From an uncultured Eubacteriales bacterium (GTDB lineage Bacteria > Bacillota > Clostridia > Oscillospirales > Acutalibacteraceae): a stretch of DNA of 64,000 nucleotides. The position numbers were made by a program, and so were the translations under genes. Numbering within the stretch: position 1 is the stretch's first letter; every line of letters begins with the position of its first letter. The notes under the pieces were generated by a model. That model was not told the origin of the DNA. It ran no database searches and was given only the letters and a program-made list of their open reading frames with translations. This document shows positions 18,398 through 27,143 of this stretch, piece after piece. The stretch is taken from the NCBI GenBank assembly GCA_948823415.1, contig CAQKRU010000001.1, positions 30,274 to 94,273 of the forward strand, given 5' to 3'.

Positions 18398-18706
18398 CTA
18401 TCGGTTCACAAAAATTCGCTCATTCGGCTTTGCCATGTTCAGCTCCCGCGCCTTTTTTACAAAATATTCCTCATTCTGCTCGTCAGTCGCGTTGTAGACC
18501 CTTTTAAGCTCATCATTTTTGGTCTTTTGCAGCTCCAACTCCGCGCTAATACTGCTCAAATGTTCCTTTTTATCGTTTATTTTCACGAACTGATTGACGA
18601 TCGCGAAACCCATATAAAAAATAAAAAGCAACACCGAGGCTTTTACCGCCCATTTAACCAAATTTTTATTGATTCCGGCTGGTTTTTTTAGCACTTTAAA
18701 TTCCAT
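18398..18706 (-). CDS. divIC: Septum formation initiator, DivIC/FtsB family
   Basis: The 102-residue protein has one membrane helix at about residues 22-40 and a coiled coil after it (KKEHLSSISAELELQKTKND), then the family end VKKARELNMAKPNE. DivIC joins FtsL and DivIB/FtsQ at the division septum. Order yabP-yabQ-divIC-yabR is conserved in Firmicutes. The ATG at 18706 gives the normal length; the longer frame from 18763 adds an unlikely extension. Confidence 0.9.
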   Translation of the reverse strand: MEFKVLKKPAGINKNLVKWAVKASVLLFIFYMGFAIVNQFVKINDKKEHLSSISAELELQKTKNDELKRVYNATDEQNEEYFVKKARELNMAKPNERIFVNR

Positions 18707-18780
18707 AATCTTGTAAATATTCCTTTCGCGAAAGGTTGAAGTCTGTTTATTATACCACAGCATCGCTCGAATTTCAACAA

Positions 18781-19284
18781 CTATTTTAATTTTACTTTAT
18801 TTTTGTCTGATTTTTTCTTTTTGCGTGGTTTTGTCCAAAAAATTTTTGAGGCAGCTGCGGCTTTTATCACTTTGACTTTGTTTGTAACGCCAGATTTTAC
18901 CTTAATAATTTTGCCTTTTGGGAGTTTGGATACCGCGTAATTTCTGAAGGCTCGCGCAATTTTTATTGCAAACTCTACCACTTTTAAAACGATTTTATAG
19001 ATGAACTTGCCCACCGTTGCCCGATAAATCAGCCATCCCACGGCCTCGCCAACAACAATGTAAACGCGAATCTCGCCGCCGTTCACCACCAGCATGTACA
19101 CAAACGTGATCACGGCGCTTATTATGAAGTATAGCACATCCTGAACAAAGATGCGCACTAGGTTTTCTTTAACAACAGCGTTAAAAATCCTGACAGCATC
19201 GTAGATTACTCCTAACACCGCTCCCAAGATTGCCGAAAATAAAAAGATAGTTAACTGTGAAGCTACCATCGATCCCATCTTCAC
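18781..19284 (-). CDS. yabQ: Spore cortex protein YabQ
   Basis: The 167-residue protein has three to four membrane helices in its first 115 residues (SQLTIFLFSAILGAVLGVIY, VQDVLYFIISAVITFVYML) and a basic tail rich in Lys. That is the YabQ family layout; in Bacillus it is needed for spore cortex formation and sits in the outer forespore membrane. The GTG start at 19284 has AGGAG six bases upstream. It lies between yabP and divIC. Confidence 0.9.
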   Translation of the reverse strand: MKMGSMVASQLTIFLFSAILGAVLGVIYDAVRIFNAVVKENLVRIFVQDVLYFIISAVITFVYMLVVNGGEIRVYIVVGEAVGWLIYRATVGKFIYKIVLKVVEFAIKIARAFRNYAVSKLPKGKIIKVKSGVTNKVKVIKAAAASKIFWTKPRKKKKSDKNKVKLK

Positions 19285-19290
19285 GCGCTC

Positions 19291-19572
19291 CTATCTAAAT
19301 AGCTTTGAGAAAAAACCTTTCTCCGCCGGCCGATCCTCTGTATACTCAAGCCGACTCACCTCTCCATCCAGCTCCAAATCGCCACTGTCCAGGTTTATCT
19401 TGTTGATATGCAGCCCCGCGCCTTTTATCGTCAGCTCTCCCAGGTCTGTGTACGCCACCACTGTGCTATCGTCAAAGCTATCAACGTCCAGCACCCCAGA
19501 TATATTCAGCAGTTTCCGCTCTTTTAATATCAAATTATGCGTCAGATTCGCGCATCTCTTCTCTTCCGGCAT
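19291..19572 (-). CDS. yabP: Sporulation protein YabP
   Basis: The 93-residue product contains the YabP/YqfC pattern: HNLILKERKLLNISGVLDVD, then SFDDSTVVAYTDLGELTIKG and a closing acidic region with SRLEY. YabP is made in the mother cell and assists spore cortex/coat formation. The ATG at 19572 follows GGGGG six bases away. A SigE-like promoter lies upstream. The gene lies directly next to hup; the S4-domain gene (rqcP/yabO) that precedes yabP in Bacillus is absent here. Confidence 0.9.
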   Translation of the reverse strand: MPEEKRCANLTHNLILKERKLLNISGVLDVDSFDDSTVVAYTDLGELTIKGAGLHINKINLDSGDLELDGEVSRLEYTEDRPAEKGFFSKLFR

Positions 19573-19608
19573 CTTCGTCCCCCACATTATCATGTTTACT
19601 TATAAAAA

Positions 19609-19637
19609 TAATTATGAGCTTCTTAACGCCAATATTC
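19609..19637 (-). promoter_or_regulatory. Candidate sigma-E promoter of the yabP operon
   Basis: GAATATT (19631-19637, minus strand) matches the SigE -35 (KMATATT) fully; after 14 bases CATAATTA (19609-19616) shares the CATA of the -10 but not its end. The site lies about 37 bases upstream of yabP, which is SigE-controlled in Bacillus. Confidence 0.4.
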
Positions 19638-19702
19638 CTACATTTTTCCGCTTTGCGATCACCGTAAGCCCCGATAGTCTCGCATAAATTAAATATTATA
19701 GC

Positions 19703-19738
19703 AAAATAAAAATCGACTCCCCGCTAAAGGGGAGCCGA
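19703..19738 (-). terminator. Terminator of hup
   Basis: On the minus strand a 10-bp stem (19729-19738 with 19713-19722, one G-T pair) with a six-base loop is followed by TTTTTATTTT. It lies 19 bases past the hup stop, so yabP and hup are separate transcripts. Confidence 0.88.
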
Positions 19739-19756
19739 CTTAAGCCAAACCAGATC

Positions 19757-20035
19757 TTATCTGCCGCCAACTGCTTTTTTGAAAACAGCGCCTGCTGTAA
19801 ATGCAGGTACATCACGTGCAGGAATTGTGATCGGCTTGCCAGTTCTTGGGTCGCGGCCAGATCTCTTGTTGCGATGACGTTTTGAAAATGTTCCAAAACC
19901 AATGAGTTGAACTTTGTCGCCCTTCTTAACAGTTTTAACTATTATTTCAATAATAGCCGAAACTGCTTTGTCAGCATCCTTCTTAGAAAGGCCGGTCTTC
20001 TTTGCCACTGCTGCAACCAATTCTGTTTTGTTCAT
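19757..20035 (-). CDS. hup: DNA-binding protein HU
   Basis: The 92-residue protein is a typical HU: MNKTELVAAVAKKTGLSKKD, GFGTFSKRHRNKRSGRDPRTG and PAFTAGAVFKKAV. It binds and bends DNA as a dimer to organise the nucleoid. The ATG has GGAGG eight bases upstream. It is transcribed alone from its own promoter and ends in a strong terminator. Confidence 0.97.
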   Translation of the reverse strand: MNKTELVAAVAKKTGLSKKDADKAVSAIIEIIVKTVKKGDKVQLIGFGTFSKRHRNKRSGRDPRTGKPITIPARDVPAFTAGAVFKKAVGGR

Positions 20036-20168
20036 TTTTTTACCTCCATTTTTTTATTATTCATCAAAGCGATTGCTCTGAGAATTAACTTAAATTTTAG
20101 TTTTAAAACATCGCACAAAACCTTAATTTATAAATGGCTTTAAACCGCTATTTTCTAAAACTTCCTAC

Positions 20169-20197
20169 ATTATATCCCATATTTTTTAATTTGTCTA
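20169..20197 (-). promoter_or_regulatory. SigA promoter of hup
   Basis: TAGACA (20192-20197, minus strand), 17 bases, TATAAT (20169-20174). The leader of about 130 bases to the HU start contains no gene. The rest of 20036-20275 is AT-rich with nothing else recognisable. Confidence 0.75.
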
Positions 20198-20275
20198 CTA
20201 TTTTTTTAAAATTTATTGAAAAATTTTTTAAATAGTCAAGAAAAAATGTTCATATTTTGTCGAACAAGATCAATT

Positions 20276-22063
20276 TTAACTTATAAATTTCAATTTTTCA
20301 AGTATTTTTATAAATTTTTCTCCCTTCGGCAAAAGTTTTATGTCGTCGCGAGTCACTCCGCCCAGCGTTATCAGAGAAAACGCATACACAACCGCGGCAA
20401 AAATTATCGATAAAACGATGGCTACAATGAGCGGCACTCGGCCCTTTAACAGCAATATTGCCACTTTTGCGGCCAGGCCACAAATTAGCGACGCTGCAAG
20501 CGGTTTTGCTATTGTTCCGATAAAATCTGGGATTATCCTCGTATTTTTGAACAACTCCACCATTGCAGCGACCAATATGAACGCATACCCTACTAAAGTT
20601 CCTATTCCGGCGCCCTGGATGTTTATTTTGGGGATTCCTACCAGCGCGTAATTCACAATTATTTTTATCCCCAAGCCCGCCGAGATGATCTTTACGGGCA
20701 AGTCAACCCTGCCGATAGCCTGCAGCATACTGCAAATGGGAGTGCTGGCAGCTGTAAATATCATTGCTACGCCTAATACCGGGATTATCCCTGCCGCGAT
20801 GCTCACTGCGTTGGGGCGGCTTGCATAAATCACGCTCAAAAGCTCTGGCCCAATGACTGCAAGGCCTATTCCTGCGGGGATAGTCACCATCATAGTCATT
20901 CTTATTACTGTTTCCATGCCCTTTTTCAATTTCTTACCGTCCCGCAACGTCCATGCTCTGGTCACCGAGGGCAACGCGACTATTCCGAAAGCCTGTGTTA
21001 TCGCCGGAACCAGCATCATCAGCGGCAGCGTGAACGAGTAGCAACCCATCAAGAATCCGTGCACGCCATCCTTGCCTTTGATTACGGTTTCGCCGATTTT
21101 ATCCCCGTACTGCGCCAACAATTCGCCCGGAGACGTTAACATTATACACTGGATGCGGTGTAAAATCAAGGTGGTATCTATCAAGCCCGCCAGATTCATG
21201 ATTATTGCACCTAATCCTATTGGAAGTGCGCTTTTTATTAGCGTTTTTGCTATCAACATGCCGCCTCTTGCCTGTGGTGACGCCGATATCTCCTCTTTTG
21301 TAATTCCGTCGCCGCGCAGTTTGTCGCGCAGCACCAAGTATAAAAATCCGGCCGCCGCCCCCAGCGAGATCCCTAAAATCGCGCCGGCCGAAGCTAGCGG
21401 CATTATTGCAGCCTCGGCTAGTTCTCGCGTTGCGTATGCTCGGCCCAGAAACGTCCCGCGCGCCGCGTACTCGCTCATGCCAAAGTGTATGATGCTATAC
21501 GACGTCACGTAGCCGATGAAAAATTTGCAGCAGGCCTCAATTACCTCCGAGGTGGCCGTTGGAGTCATGTTTTTGAGCCCCTGATAGTACCCTCTGTAGA
21601 TCGACATTAGGCAAGCGAAAAACATGGTCGGAGCCAGCGCCAATACTGAGTAGAACGCTCCCGGAACGTGCACAAACGGCAAATTGGGGACTACGAAAGC
21701 TCCTATAGTCATTAAGAGCAGCCCCATCGTGCCGGTTAGCAAGAATATCGGTGTGCAGATTTTTTTTATCTTTTTTACGTCGCGATACCGTCCATTCGCC
21801 ACATTCTCCGAAACCATCCGCGAAATCGCGATGGGTAGCCCGGCCGTTGCCAGCGCAAACAGCGGGTTGTATATCTCGTAAGCCACCGTAAAATACGTTG
21901 CGCCCGTCGGCCCGATCATTCCCGTTACGAAAACCCGGAACAAAATCCCCATTAGCTTTACCAAAAGCAAGCTGCCAGTCAAAATCACCGTTCCCTGCAC
22001 AAAACTTTGATCCCTTCTTTTTCCATTCGTCTCCAAACTCCCACTGCGACTATGCTTACTCAC
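20276..22063 (-). CDS. spoVB: Stage V sporulation protein B (MOP-superfamily transporter)
   Basis: The 595-residue protein has about 14 membrane helices and opens with QSFVQGTVILTGSLLLVKLMG and FRVFVTGMIGPTGATYF, a pattern of SpoVB/YtgP polysaccharide transporters. SpoVB is needed for spore cortex peptidoglycan and is a likely lipid II or precursor flippase at the forespore outer membrane. The GTG start follows GGAG by seven bases. Upstream of hup and yabP is the usual place for spoVB in Clostridia. MurJ-like function in vegetative cells is an alternative. Confidence 0.88.
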   Translation of the reverse strand: MSKHSRSGSLETNGKRRDQSFVQGTVILTGSLLLVKLMGILFRVFVTGMIGPTGATYFTVAYEIYNPLFALATAGLPIAISRMVSENVANGRYRDVKKIKKICTPIFLLTGTMGLLLMTIGAFVVPNLPFVHVPGAFYSVLALAPTMFFACLMSIYRGYYQGLKNMTPTATSEVIEACCKFFIGYVTSYSIIHFGMSEYAARGTFLGRAYATRELAEAAIMPLASAGAILGISLGAAAGFLYLVLRDKLRGDGITKEEISASPQARGGMLIAKTLIKSALPIGLGAIIMNLAGLIDTTLILHRIQCIMLTSPGELLAQYGDKIGETVIKGKDGVHGFLMGCYSFTLPLMMLVPAITQAFGIVALPSVTRAWTLRDGKKLKKGMETVIRMTMMVTIPAGIGLAVIGPELLSVIYASRPNAVSIAAGIIPVLGVAMIFTAASTPICSMLQAIGRVDLPVKIISAGLGIKIIVNYALVGIPKINIQGAGIGTLVGYAFILVAAMVELFKNTRIIPDFIGTIAKPLAASLICGLAAKVAILLLKGRVPLIVAIVLSIIFAAVVYAFSLITLGGVTRDDIKLLPKGEKFIKILEKLKFIS

Positions 22064-22156
22064 CCAAACACTCCATTCAAACTAATTAAAATCCACTTTA
22101 TTATAATATCTTTAAATGAATATGTACAGCCTCTGCCGCAGTATTCGCCTTGCCGC

Positions 22157-22194
22157 AAAATATAATGAGGGCCACTTTCGCAGCCCTCACTATA
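22157..22194 (-). terminator. Terminator of the lipoprotein gene
   Basis: A 12-bp stem (22161-22172 with 22183-22194, one G-T type mismatch) is followed on the minus strand by TTTT. It starts 15 bases after the stop at 22209. Confidence 0.8.
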
Positions 22195-22208
22195 TATTAG
22201 GAGAAATT

Positions 22209-22748
22209 TTATTTTACTTTAAAAGTTCTTGTAATCATACTTGTATCGTTTTGCTCTTGCTCTGCTGTTTGATCAGCCTTGCAAACCCTTACCGTTACGT
22301 CGGAGTCACCTGATAAAATATATGCTTCGTGGAATTCTAAGGTTTCACCCGGCTTTACAACCCTAAGCATGTTTTCTTTGTCGTGCTCTTGGTTATCCAT
22401 GGAGGCCTGACGAAGTGCGGTGTTGTTTTGGTAGGCCTCTGCCGATAACTTCTTATCAAACACAACGGCGTCTTTTGCATTGTTGGTAACTTTGTAGGTA
22501 ACCAACAGAGCCTTCTTGCCATCACTAGACTCCGTTACCTCTGATTTTGCTATCTCAACTTTAAGATCGCCGATTGTGCCTTCGTTTTCCTGCGTTGTTT
22601 TTGGCTCCGGCTCTACGGTATTATCCTCATAGTGACCTTGCGAATCGTTATTTCCTATAGTCGTCGGTGTCGAGTTTTGGCTACATCCGCATCCAGAAAA
22701 AAGCAACGTCATTGCCATGGACATCATAAAAACTATTCCTTTTTTCAT
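22209..22748 (-). CDS. Lipoprotein with DUF5067-like domain
   Basis: The 179-residue product has a lipoprotein signal peptide with lipobox LFSGC (Cys near residue 20), a Thr/Asn/Glu-rich linker, and from about residue 57 a beta-rich domain (EIAKSEVTESSDGKKALLV, VTYKVTNNAKDAVVF, VKPGETLEFHEAYIL) in the style of DUF5067/immunoglobulin-like extracellular domains. It would be anchored on the outside of the membrane. It is a single gene with its own promoter and terminator. Binding partner is unknown. Confidence 0.8.
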   Translation of the reverse strand: MKKGIVFMMSMAMTLLFSGCGCSQNSTPTTIGNNDSQGHYEDNTVEPEPKTTQENEGTIGDLKVEIAKSEVTESSDGKKALLVTYKVTNNAKDAVVFDKKLSAEAYQNNTALRQASMDNQEHDKENMLRVVKPGETLEFHEAYILSGDSDVTVRVCKADQTAEQEQNDTSMITRTFKVK

Positions 22749-22790
22749 ACACTCGCCTCTTTCTTAATTTTTCTTTTAATCGTTAATTGG

Positions 22791-22819
22791 ATTTTATCAT
22801 AACCGATAATTAAATGCAA
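22791..22819 (-). promoter_or_regulatory. SigA promoter of the lipoprotein gene
   Basis: TTGCAT (22814-22819, minus strand), 17 bases, TAAAAT (22791-22796), about 42 bases upstream of the ATG. Confidence 0.7.
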
Positions 22820-23065
22820 TAGTTTATTTTAACTTTGTTAAAACTGCATAAATGCATTTGCAAAATTATATGAAAGTCTTCGGCTTTGCGTCGTATAAAT
22901 CTAAATCGAGCCGTTTTTTTATGCATTCTTGCCCCATGCCAAAGGCATTTGAGGTTCTTTTTGCCTTTAATTTACACGTTTTGCTTTTAAAAATTCTCGT
23001 CAGTTCAAATTTTACTTCTTAAATATTTATTGCCACGAATTTATCATTTATTCACGCGATCGCGG
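22820..23065. other. Gene-free stretch between dnaE and the lipoprotein gene
   Basis: I see no coding frame here. A small hairpin ATGCC-AAA-GGCAT lies at 22936-22948, and inverted AGCCG/CGGCT pieces flank about 22880-22916, but neither is followed by a clear T-run. No convincing dnaE terminator was found. Confidence 0.5.
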
Positions 23066-26000
23066 CTAATCCCTTAGCACAACGTTCCTCTCTCCTATTT
23101 TATTCTTTAGTTCCTCGATTAATACGTCGTTTTTTGCGATCCACAATTTTCTGGGCGCCTGCACCAGCTTTTTTTCGTCCTCCAAAAAAATATATACTGG
23201 CGTGCCGCCCTCGAATATGCTCAAAAGCAGCATTGCCCGCTCGTACTCTTCGCTCGCCTTACTCTTCACCTTTATATATAGGCCCGGATTTTTTGTCGGT
23301 TTTTGCGTTTCCTGCTGTCCGGATTCCTCGCCTATTTCGCTAAGTTTCGGGGCTTCTAGCACTTCGTCGCACATTAATTTGGGCGCTTCGTCCTCTCGCA
23401 CACTTATTCTGGCGCGCAGCTCCACTATGTTGCCTTCTCGCAGCAAAAACGAGCTTTTTTCTAGCACCGACCCAAAGACCATCATCTCCATCGCGCCGTA
23501 CATGTCCTCGATGCTCACGTAGGCGAAGGTGTTGTTGTTTTTGGACGTTTTGAGCTTTACCTCCGAGATTATCGCCAAGATCTTTATTCTGTCGCCGTCC
23601 TTGTACTTTGGGACGTCCTCTCTTGCGCAATTTACGATGTCGCTTATTTTTGCGTAATGCTGCGACTTTATGACCCCCGCGAACTCCGACAGCGGGTGCC
23701 CCGACAAATAGAGCCCCGTGATTTCTTTTTCCATTTTCAAAAGTTCCGTCTGCGAAAATTCCGCCAAGTCCGGCATCTTTATTGGCGCCCGATCCTGCGC
23801 CGTTTGCATTGTGTCAAAAAATCCAATTTGCCCCTCGATGTTGTTTCGCTTTTCGGCCAGGAGTCCCTCGAATATGCCGTCCAAAACGGTTAGCATCTGC
23901 CTGCGGTTGGCGCCCATATTGTCGAACGCGCCGCCCTTTATCAGGCTTTCTACCACTTTTTTCTGCACGTCCTTTGTGTGCATTCGCTTGCAAAAATCGT
24001 ACAGCGACGTGAATCTCCCGCTCTTTCGCTCCTCCAAAATCCTGTCTATTGGCGCTCTGCCCAGGCTTTTTATCGCCAAAAGCCCAAACCGAATGTCCTC
24101 GCCCGAGACGGCAAATGCAGCCTCGCTTTCGTTTATATCTGGCGGCAGCACGCGGATCCCTAAATTCTTGCACTCCTCGATGTACTCCACGACTTTATTT
24201 ATGTTGTCGAACACGCTCGTGATCAGCGACGCCATGTACTCTTTGGGATATTTGCACTTCAAAAACGCGGTCTGATACGATATCAGCGCGTACGCGGCGG
24301 CGTGCGACTTATTGAATGCGTACGAGGCGAAGCTTTCCATCTCTGAATATATGCTCGATGCGACCTCCTCGCTGATTCCTCTGCGAATGCACCCCTCCAC
24401 CTCGACGGTGCCGTCCTCGCCGACCAGGCCATGAATGAAGATCTGGTGTTCTCTCTCCATCACGTCCTTTTTCTTTTTGGACATCGCTCTGCGCACGATG
24501 TCCGCCCGACCAAGCGAGAACCCCGCCAGCTTGCGGAAAATCTGCATAACCTGCTCCTGATACACGATGCATCCGTACGTTACGTCCAAGATGTCCGCCA
24601 AAATCGGGTGCTTGTACTTTATTTTGTCCGGATGGTGCCGGTTCTCGATATACTGTGGGATTGAGCTCATTGGGCCCGGCCGATACAATGAAATTACCGC
24701 GATCAAATCCTCGATGCTGTCGGGCTTTAGCTGCATTAAAACGTTCTTCATGCCCACCGACTCGTACTGGAAGACCCCTTGCGTTTGCCCTTTTGCCATC
24801 ATGTCAAAGACTTCTGCGTCGTGCAAATCGATGTCTTCTACTCTAAACCCCGGCTCTGCTCTGTTTATTATCTTCTCGGTGTCCTTTATCACCGTCAGAG
24901 TGCGCAATCCCAAAAAATCCATCTTCAAGAGTCCCAGCTCTTCGAGGTTAGTCATCGTGAACTGCGTCACAATGGCCTCGTCGTTCTTGGCCAGCGGCAC
25001 ATACTCGCTCACTGGCCGCTCCGTTATCACGACTCCGGCTGCGTGCGTGGAGGCATGCCGCGGCATCCCCTCTAGCTTTTGCGCCATGTCGATTAAATCC
25101 TTGACTTGCGGGCTTTCTTCGTACTTTTTTTTCAGTTCTGTCGAGGTTTCTAGCGCTTTTTGTATCGTCACGCCCAGCTCCATCGGCACAAGTTTCGCCA
25201 CAGAGTCCACCTGAGCGTACGGCATAGCGAGGACGCGCCCCACATCCCTGATTGCGCCTCTTGCGGCCATGGTTCCAAACGTGATTATCTGCGCCACATG
25301 GTCGCTGCCGTACTTTCGGATCACGTAATCTATGACTTCCTGCCGCCTCACGTAGCAAAAGTCGATGTCAAAGTCCGGCATGCTCACGCGTTCGGGGTTC
25401 AAGAACCGCTCAAACAGCAGATTATACTTCATCGGGTCGATGCCGGTGATTCCGATGCAATAGGCCGCCAGGCTGCCCGCGCCCGAGCCCCTGCCTGGCC
25501 CCACGGCGATGCCCACGCTCTTCGCGTAGCTCACAAAGTCGTTCACAATTAGGTAGTAGTCCACGTAGCCCATGCTCTTTATCGTGGAAAGCTCGTACTC
25601 AAGCCTTTCTACTACCTTCTGGTCCGGATTTTCTTCGTATTTTTCGCGCAAACCCTCATAGCACTGCGCTTTAAAGTACTCATAGTGGTCCTGGCCACCG
25701 GGCACATCAAAGTGAGGCAGTTTTGTTTTGCCAAATTCGAACTCAACATTGCACTGCTCCGCGATTTTTGCTGTATTCTCAATCGCACCTTCGTAGCTTT
25801 CAAACAGCGCGCGCATCTCCGCTTCGGACTTTATGTACACCTGATCCGTCCCGAAGTCCATTTTGTCGTCGTCCTCGACCGTATGGTTCGTCTGTATGCA
25901 CAGCAAAACCTCGTGCATCCGGCTATCTTCCTGCGTTATATAGTGGCAATCGTTCGTCGCGACCATCGGAATGCCCGTTTCCTTCGACAAGCGCTCCAGC

Positions 26001-26566
26001 ATCGGCAAAATCCGCAGCTCCTCCTTCAGCCCGTGGTTCTGCAGCTCCAAGTAAAAGTTGCCTTCACCAAAGATTTCCCGGTAATTCAGGGCTATCTGCT
26101 TTGCCGCATCGTAGTCGTTTCGGTTCAGCGCGCGCGGAACAGCCCCCGCAAGGCACGCAGAAAGCGCAATCAGCCCATCGCTGTGCTGCCAAAGCAAGGC
26201 CTCATCTATTCTTGGCTTGTTGTAAAAGCCCTCGATGAACGACTGCGACACCATTTTGATCAGGTTTTGGTAGCCCGCGTTGTTCTTGCACAGCAAAATC
26301 AGGTGGTAAATTTCGGAGTCGAACTCCCGCACCTTGTCGAACCGGCTGCGTTTTGCCACATAAACCTCGCACCCGATGATCGGTTTTACGCCCTCTTTTT
26401 TTGCCGTCTTGTAAAAGTCCATAACGCCATACATACTGCCGTGATCGGTTATCGCTATGGCTGGCTGGCCCAGTTCTTTCGCCCTTTTCACCATATCTTT
26501 AATCCTGCAAGCGCCGTCCAGCAAGCTGTACTCGCTGTGGACGTGCAGGTGCACAAATTCGCTCAT
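23066..26566 (-). CDS. dnaE: DNA polymerase III alpha subunit, DnaE type
   Basis: The 1166-residue protein has the DnaE order: PHP domain at the start (FVHLHVHSEYSLLDG, AITDHGSMYGV), polymerase core with GPGRGSGAGSLAAY and the catalytic MPDFDIDF near residue 400, helix-hairpin-helix region, and an OB fold near 980-1070. It lacks the exonuclease insertion of PolC, so it is the DnaE (DnaE1-like) enzyme. In Firmicutes it extends primers or shares replication with PolC. It is divergent from the zur-znu operon, with a TATAAT about 33 bases upstream of the ATG. Confidence 0.96.
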   Translation of the reverse strand: MSEFVHLHVHSEYSLLDGACRIKDMVKRAKELGQPAIAITDHGSMYGVMDFYKTAKKEGVKPIIGCEVYVAKRSRFDKVREFDSEIYHLILLCKNNAGYQNLIKMVSQSFIEGFYNKPRIDEALLWQHSDGLIALSACLAGAVPRALNRNDYDAAKQIALNYREIFGEGNFYLELQNHGLKEELRILPMLERLSKETGIPMVATNDCHYITQEDSRMHEVLLCIQTNHTVEDDDKMDFGTDQVYIKSEAEMRALFESYEGAIENTAKIAEQCNVEFEFGKTKLPHFDVPGGQDHYEYFKAQCYEGLREKYEENPDQKVVERLEYELSTIKSMGYVDYYLIVNDFVSYAKSVGIAVGPGRGSGAGSLAAYCIGITGIDPMKYNLLFERFLNPERVSMPDFDIDFCYVRRQEVIDYVIRKYGSDHVAQIITFGTMAARGAIRDVGRVLAMPYAQVDSVAKLVPMELGVTIQKALETSTELKKKYEESPQVKDLIDMAQKLEGMPRHASTHAAGVVITERPVSEYVPLAKNDEAIVTQFTMTNLEELGLLKMDFLGLRTLTVIKDTEKIINRAEPGFRVEDIDLHDAEVFDMMAKGQTQGVFQYESVGMKNVLMQLKPDSIEDLIAVISLYRPGPMSSIPQYIENRHHPDKIKYKHPILADILDVTYGCIVYQEQVMQIFRKLAGFSLGRADIVRRAMSKKKKDVMEREHQIFIHGLVGEDGTVEVEGCIRRGISEEVASSIYSEMESFASYAFNKSHAAAYALISYQTAFLKCKYPKEYMASLITSVFDNINKVVEYIEECKNLGIRVLPPDINESEAAFAVSGEDIRFGLLAIKSLGRAPIDRILEERKSGRFTSLYDFCKRMHTKDVQKKVVESLIKGGAFDNMGANRRQMLTVLDGIFEGLLAEKRNNIEGQIGFFDTMQTAQDRAPIKMPDLAEFSQTELLKMEKEITGLYLSGHPLSEFAGVIKSQHYAKISDIVNCAREDVPKYKDGDRIKILAIISEVKLKTSKNNNTFAYVSIEDMYGAMEMMVFGSVLEKSSFLLREGNIVELRARISVREDEAPKLMCDEVLEAPKLSEIGEESGQQETQKPTKNPGLYIKVKSKASEEYERAMLLLSIFEGGTPVYIFLEDEKKLVQAPRKLWIAKNDVLIEELKNKIGERNVVLRD

Positions 26567-26631
26567 TTCGTCTTCCTCGCAAAAAAATTTTCCCTAACAT
26601 TATATAACTTTTTCGCGCCAAAAGAAACCCG

Positions 26632-26660
26632 TTGACACTTTTGAGTTTTTCTGCTAAAAT
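26632..26660 (+). promoter_or_regulatory. SigA promoter of zur-znuACB
   Basis: TTGACA (26632-26637), 17 bases, TAAAAT (26655-26660): a near-consensus promoter. The operator at 26664-26678 follows directly and would cover the transcription start. Confidence 0.85.
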
Positions 26661-26663
26661 TAT

Positions 26664-26678
26664 TGAGAATGATTTTCA
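26664..26678 (+). promoter_or_regulatory. Fur-family (probable Zur) operator
   Basis: TGAGAAT-G-ATTTTCA is a 7-1-7 inverted repeat with one mismatch between arms and is close to the Bacillus Fur-family box TGATAAT-N-ATTATCA. Its place right after the -10 indicates repression, here most likely by the product of the first gene, binding Zn(II). Confidence 0.8.
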
Positions 26679-26710
26679 TTAACCAAAAAAAGTAAAAAGC
26701 GGGCGATTTT

Positions 26711-27118
26711 TTGCAAGAATCCAGAAATACTCGGCAACGAGAGCTTATTTTAAACTGCTTAAAAAAGAATTCTTCTCGGCATTTGACTATTTGCGAGATT
26801 CAGCATTTGCTCGATCGCGCTGGGAATTCTGTGGGTACGGCGACTATTTATCGGCACCTTAGTCGACTTTTGGAGCTTAATGTTGTGCGCAAGTTTAAGC
26901 TGGACGGTCAAAATGGCGCTTGCTACCAGTATGTCGAGGATCACGAGGTCTGCTGTGAGCACTTTCACCTGATTTGCTCGGTTTGTTCGCAGACGGTGCA
27001 TTTTCAGGACAAGGGCTTGATTGACCTGTTTCGCAGGATTAATCGGACGCGGGCCTTTCAGATCGACCTGCCAAAGACCGTCTTTTATGGCGTTTGCGAA
27101 AACTGTTTGTCTAAATGA
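26711..27118 (+). CDS. zur: Fur-family regulator, probable zinc repressor Zur
   Basis: The 135-residue protein has a winged-helix domain (NTRQRELILNCLKK, VGTATIYRHLSRL) and the metal-binding HEVCCEHFHLICSVC plus a final CENC, giving the two CxxC pairs of the structural zinc site. Fur, PerR and Zur are alike, but the znuACB genes that follow point to Zur. The start is a TTG at 26711 with a weak ribosome site, the only one giving normal length. The operator on its own promoter implies autoregulation. Confidence 0.85.
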   Translation: MQESRNTRQRELILNCLKKNSSRHLTICEIQHLLDRAGNSVGTATIYRHLSRLLELNVVRKFKLDGQNGACYQYVEDHEVCCEHFHLICSVCSQTVHFQDKGLIDLFRRINRTRAFQIDLPKTVFYGVCENCLSK

Positions 27119-27143
27119 CTCGTGATTTCTGGCTTTTGCGGCC

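Noticed and set aside
17572..18507. Plus-strand frame of 311 codons across the amidohydrolase, yabR and divIC region
   Set aside because: It crosses three minus-strand genes and their gaps and has a composition unlike any protein family.
22936..22948. Small hairpin ATGCC-AAA-GGCAT as dnaE terminator
   Set aside because: The stem is only five pairs with a three-base loop and no T-run follows on the minus strand.
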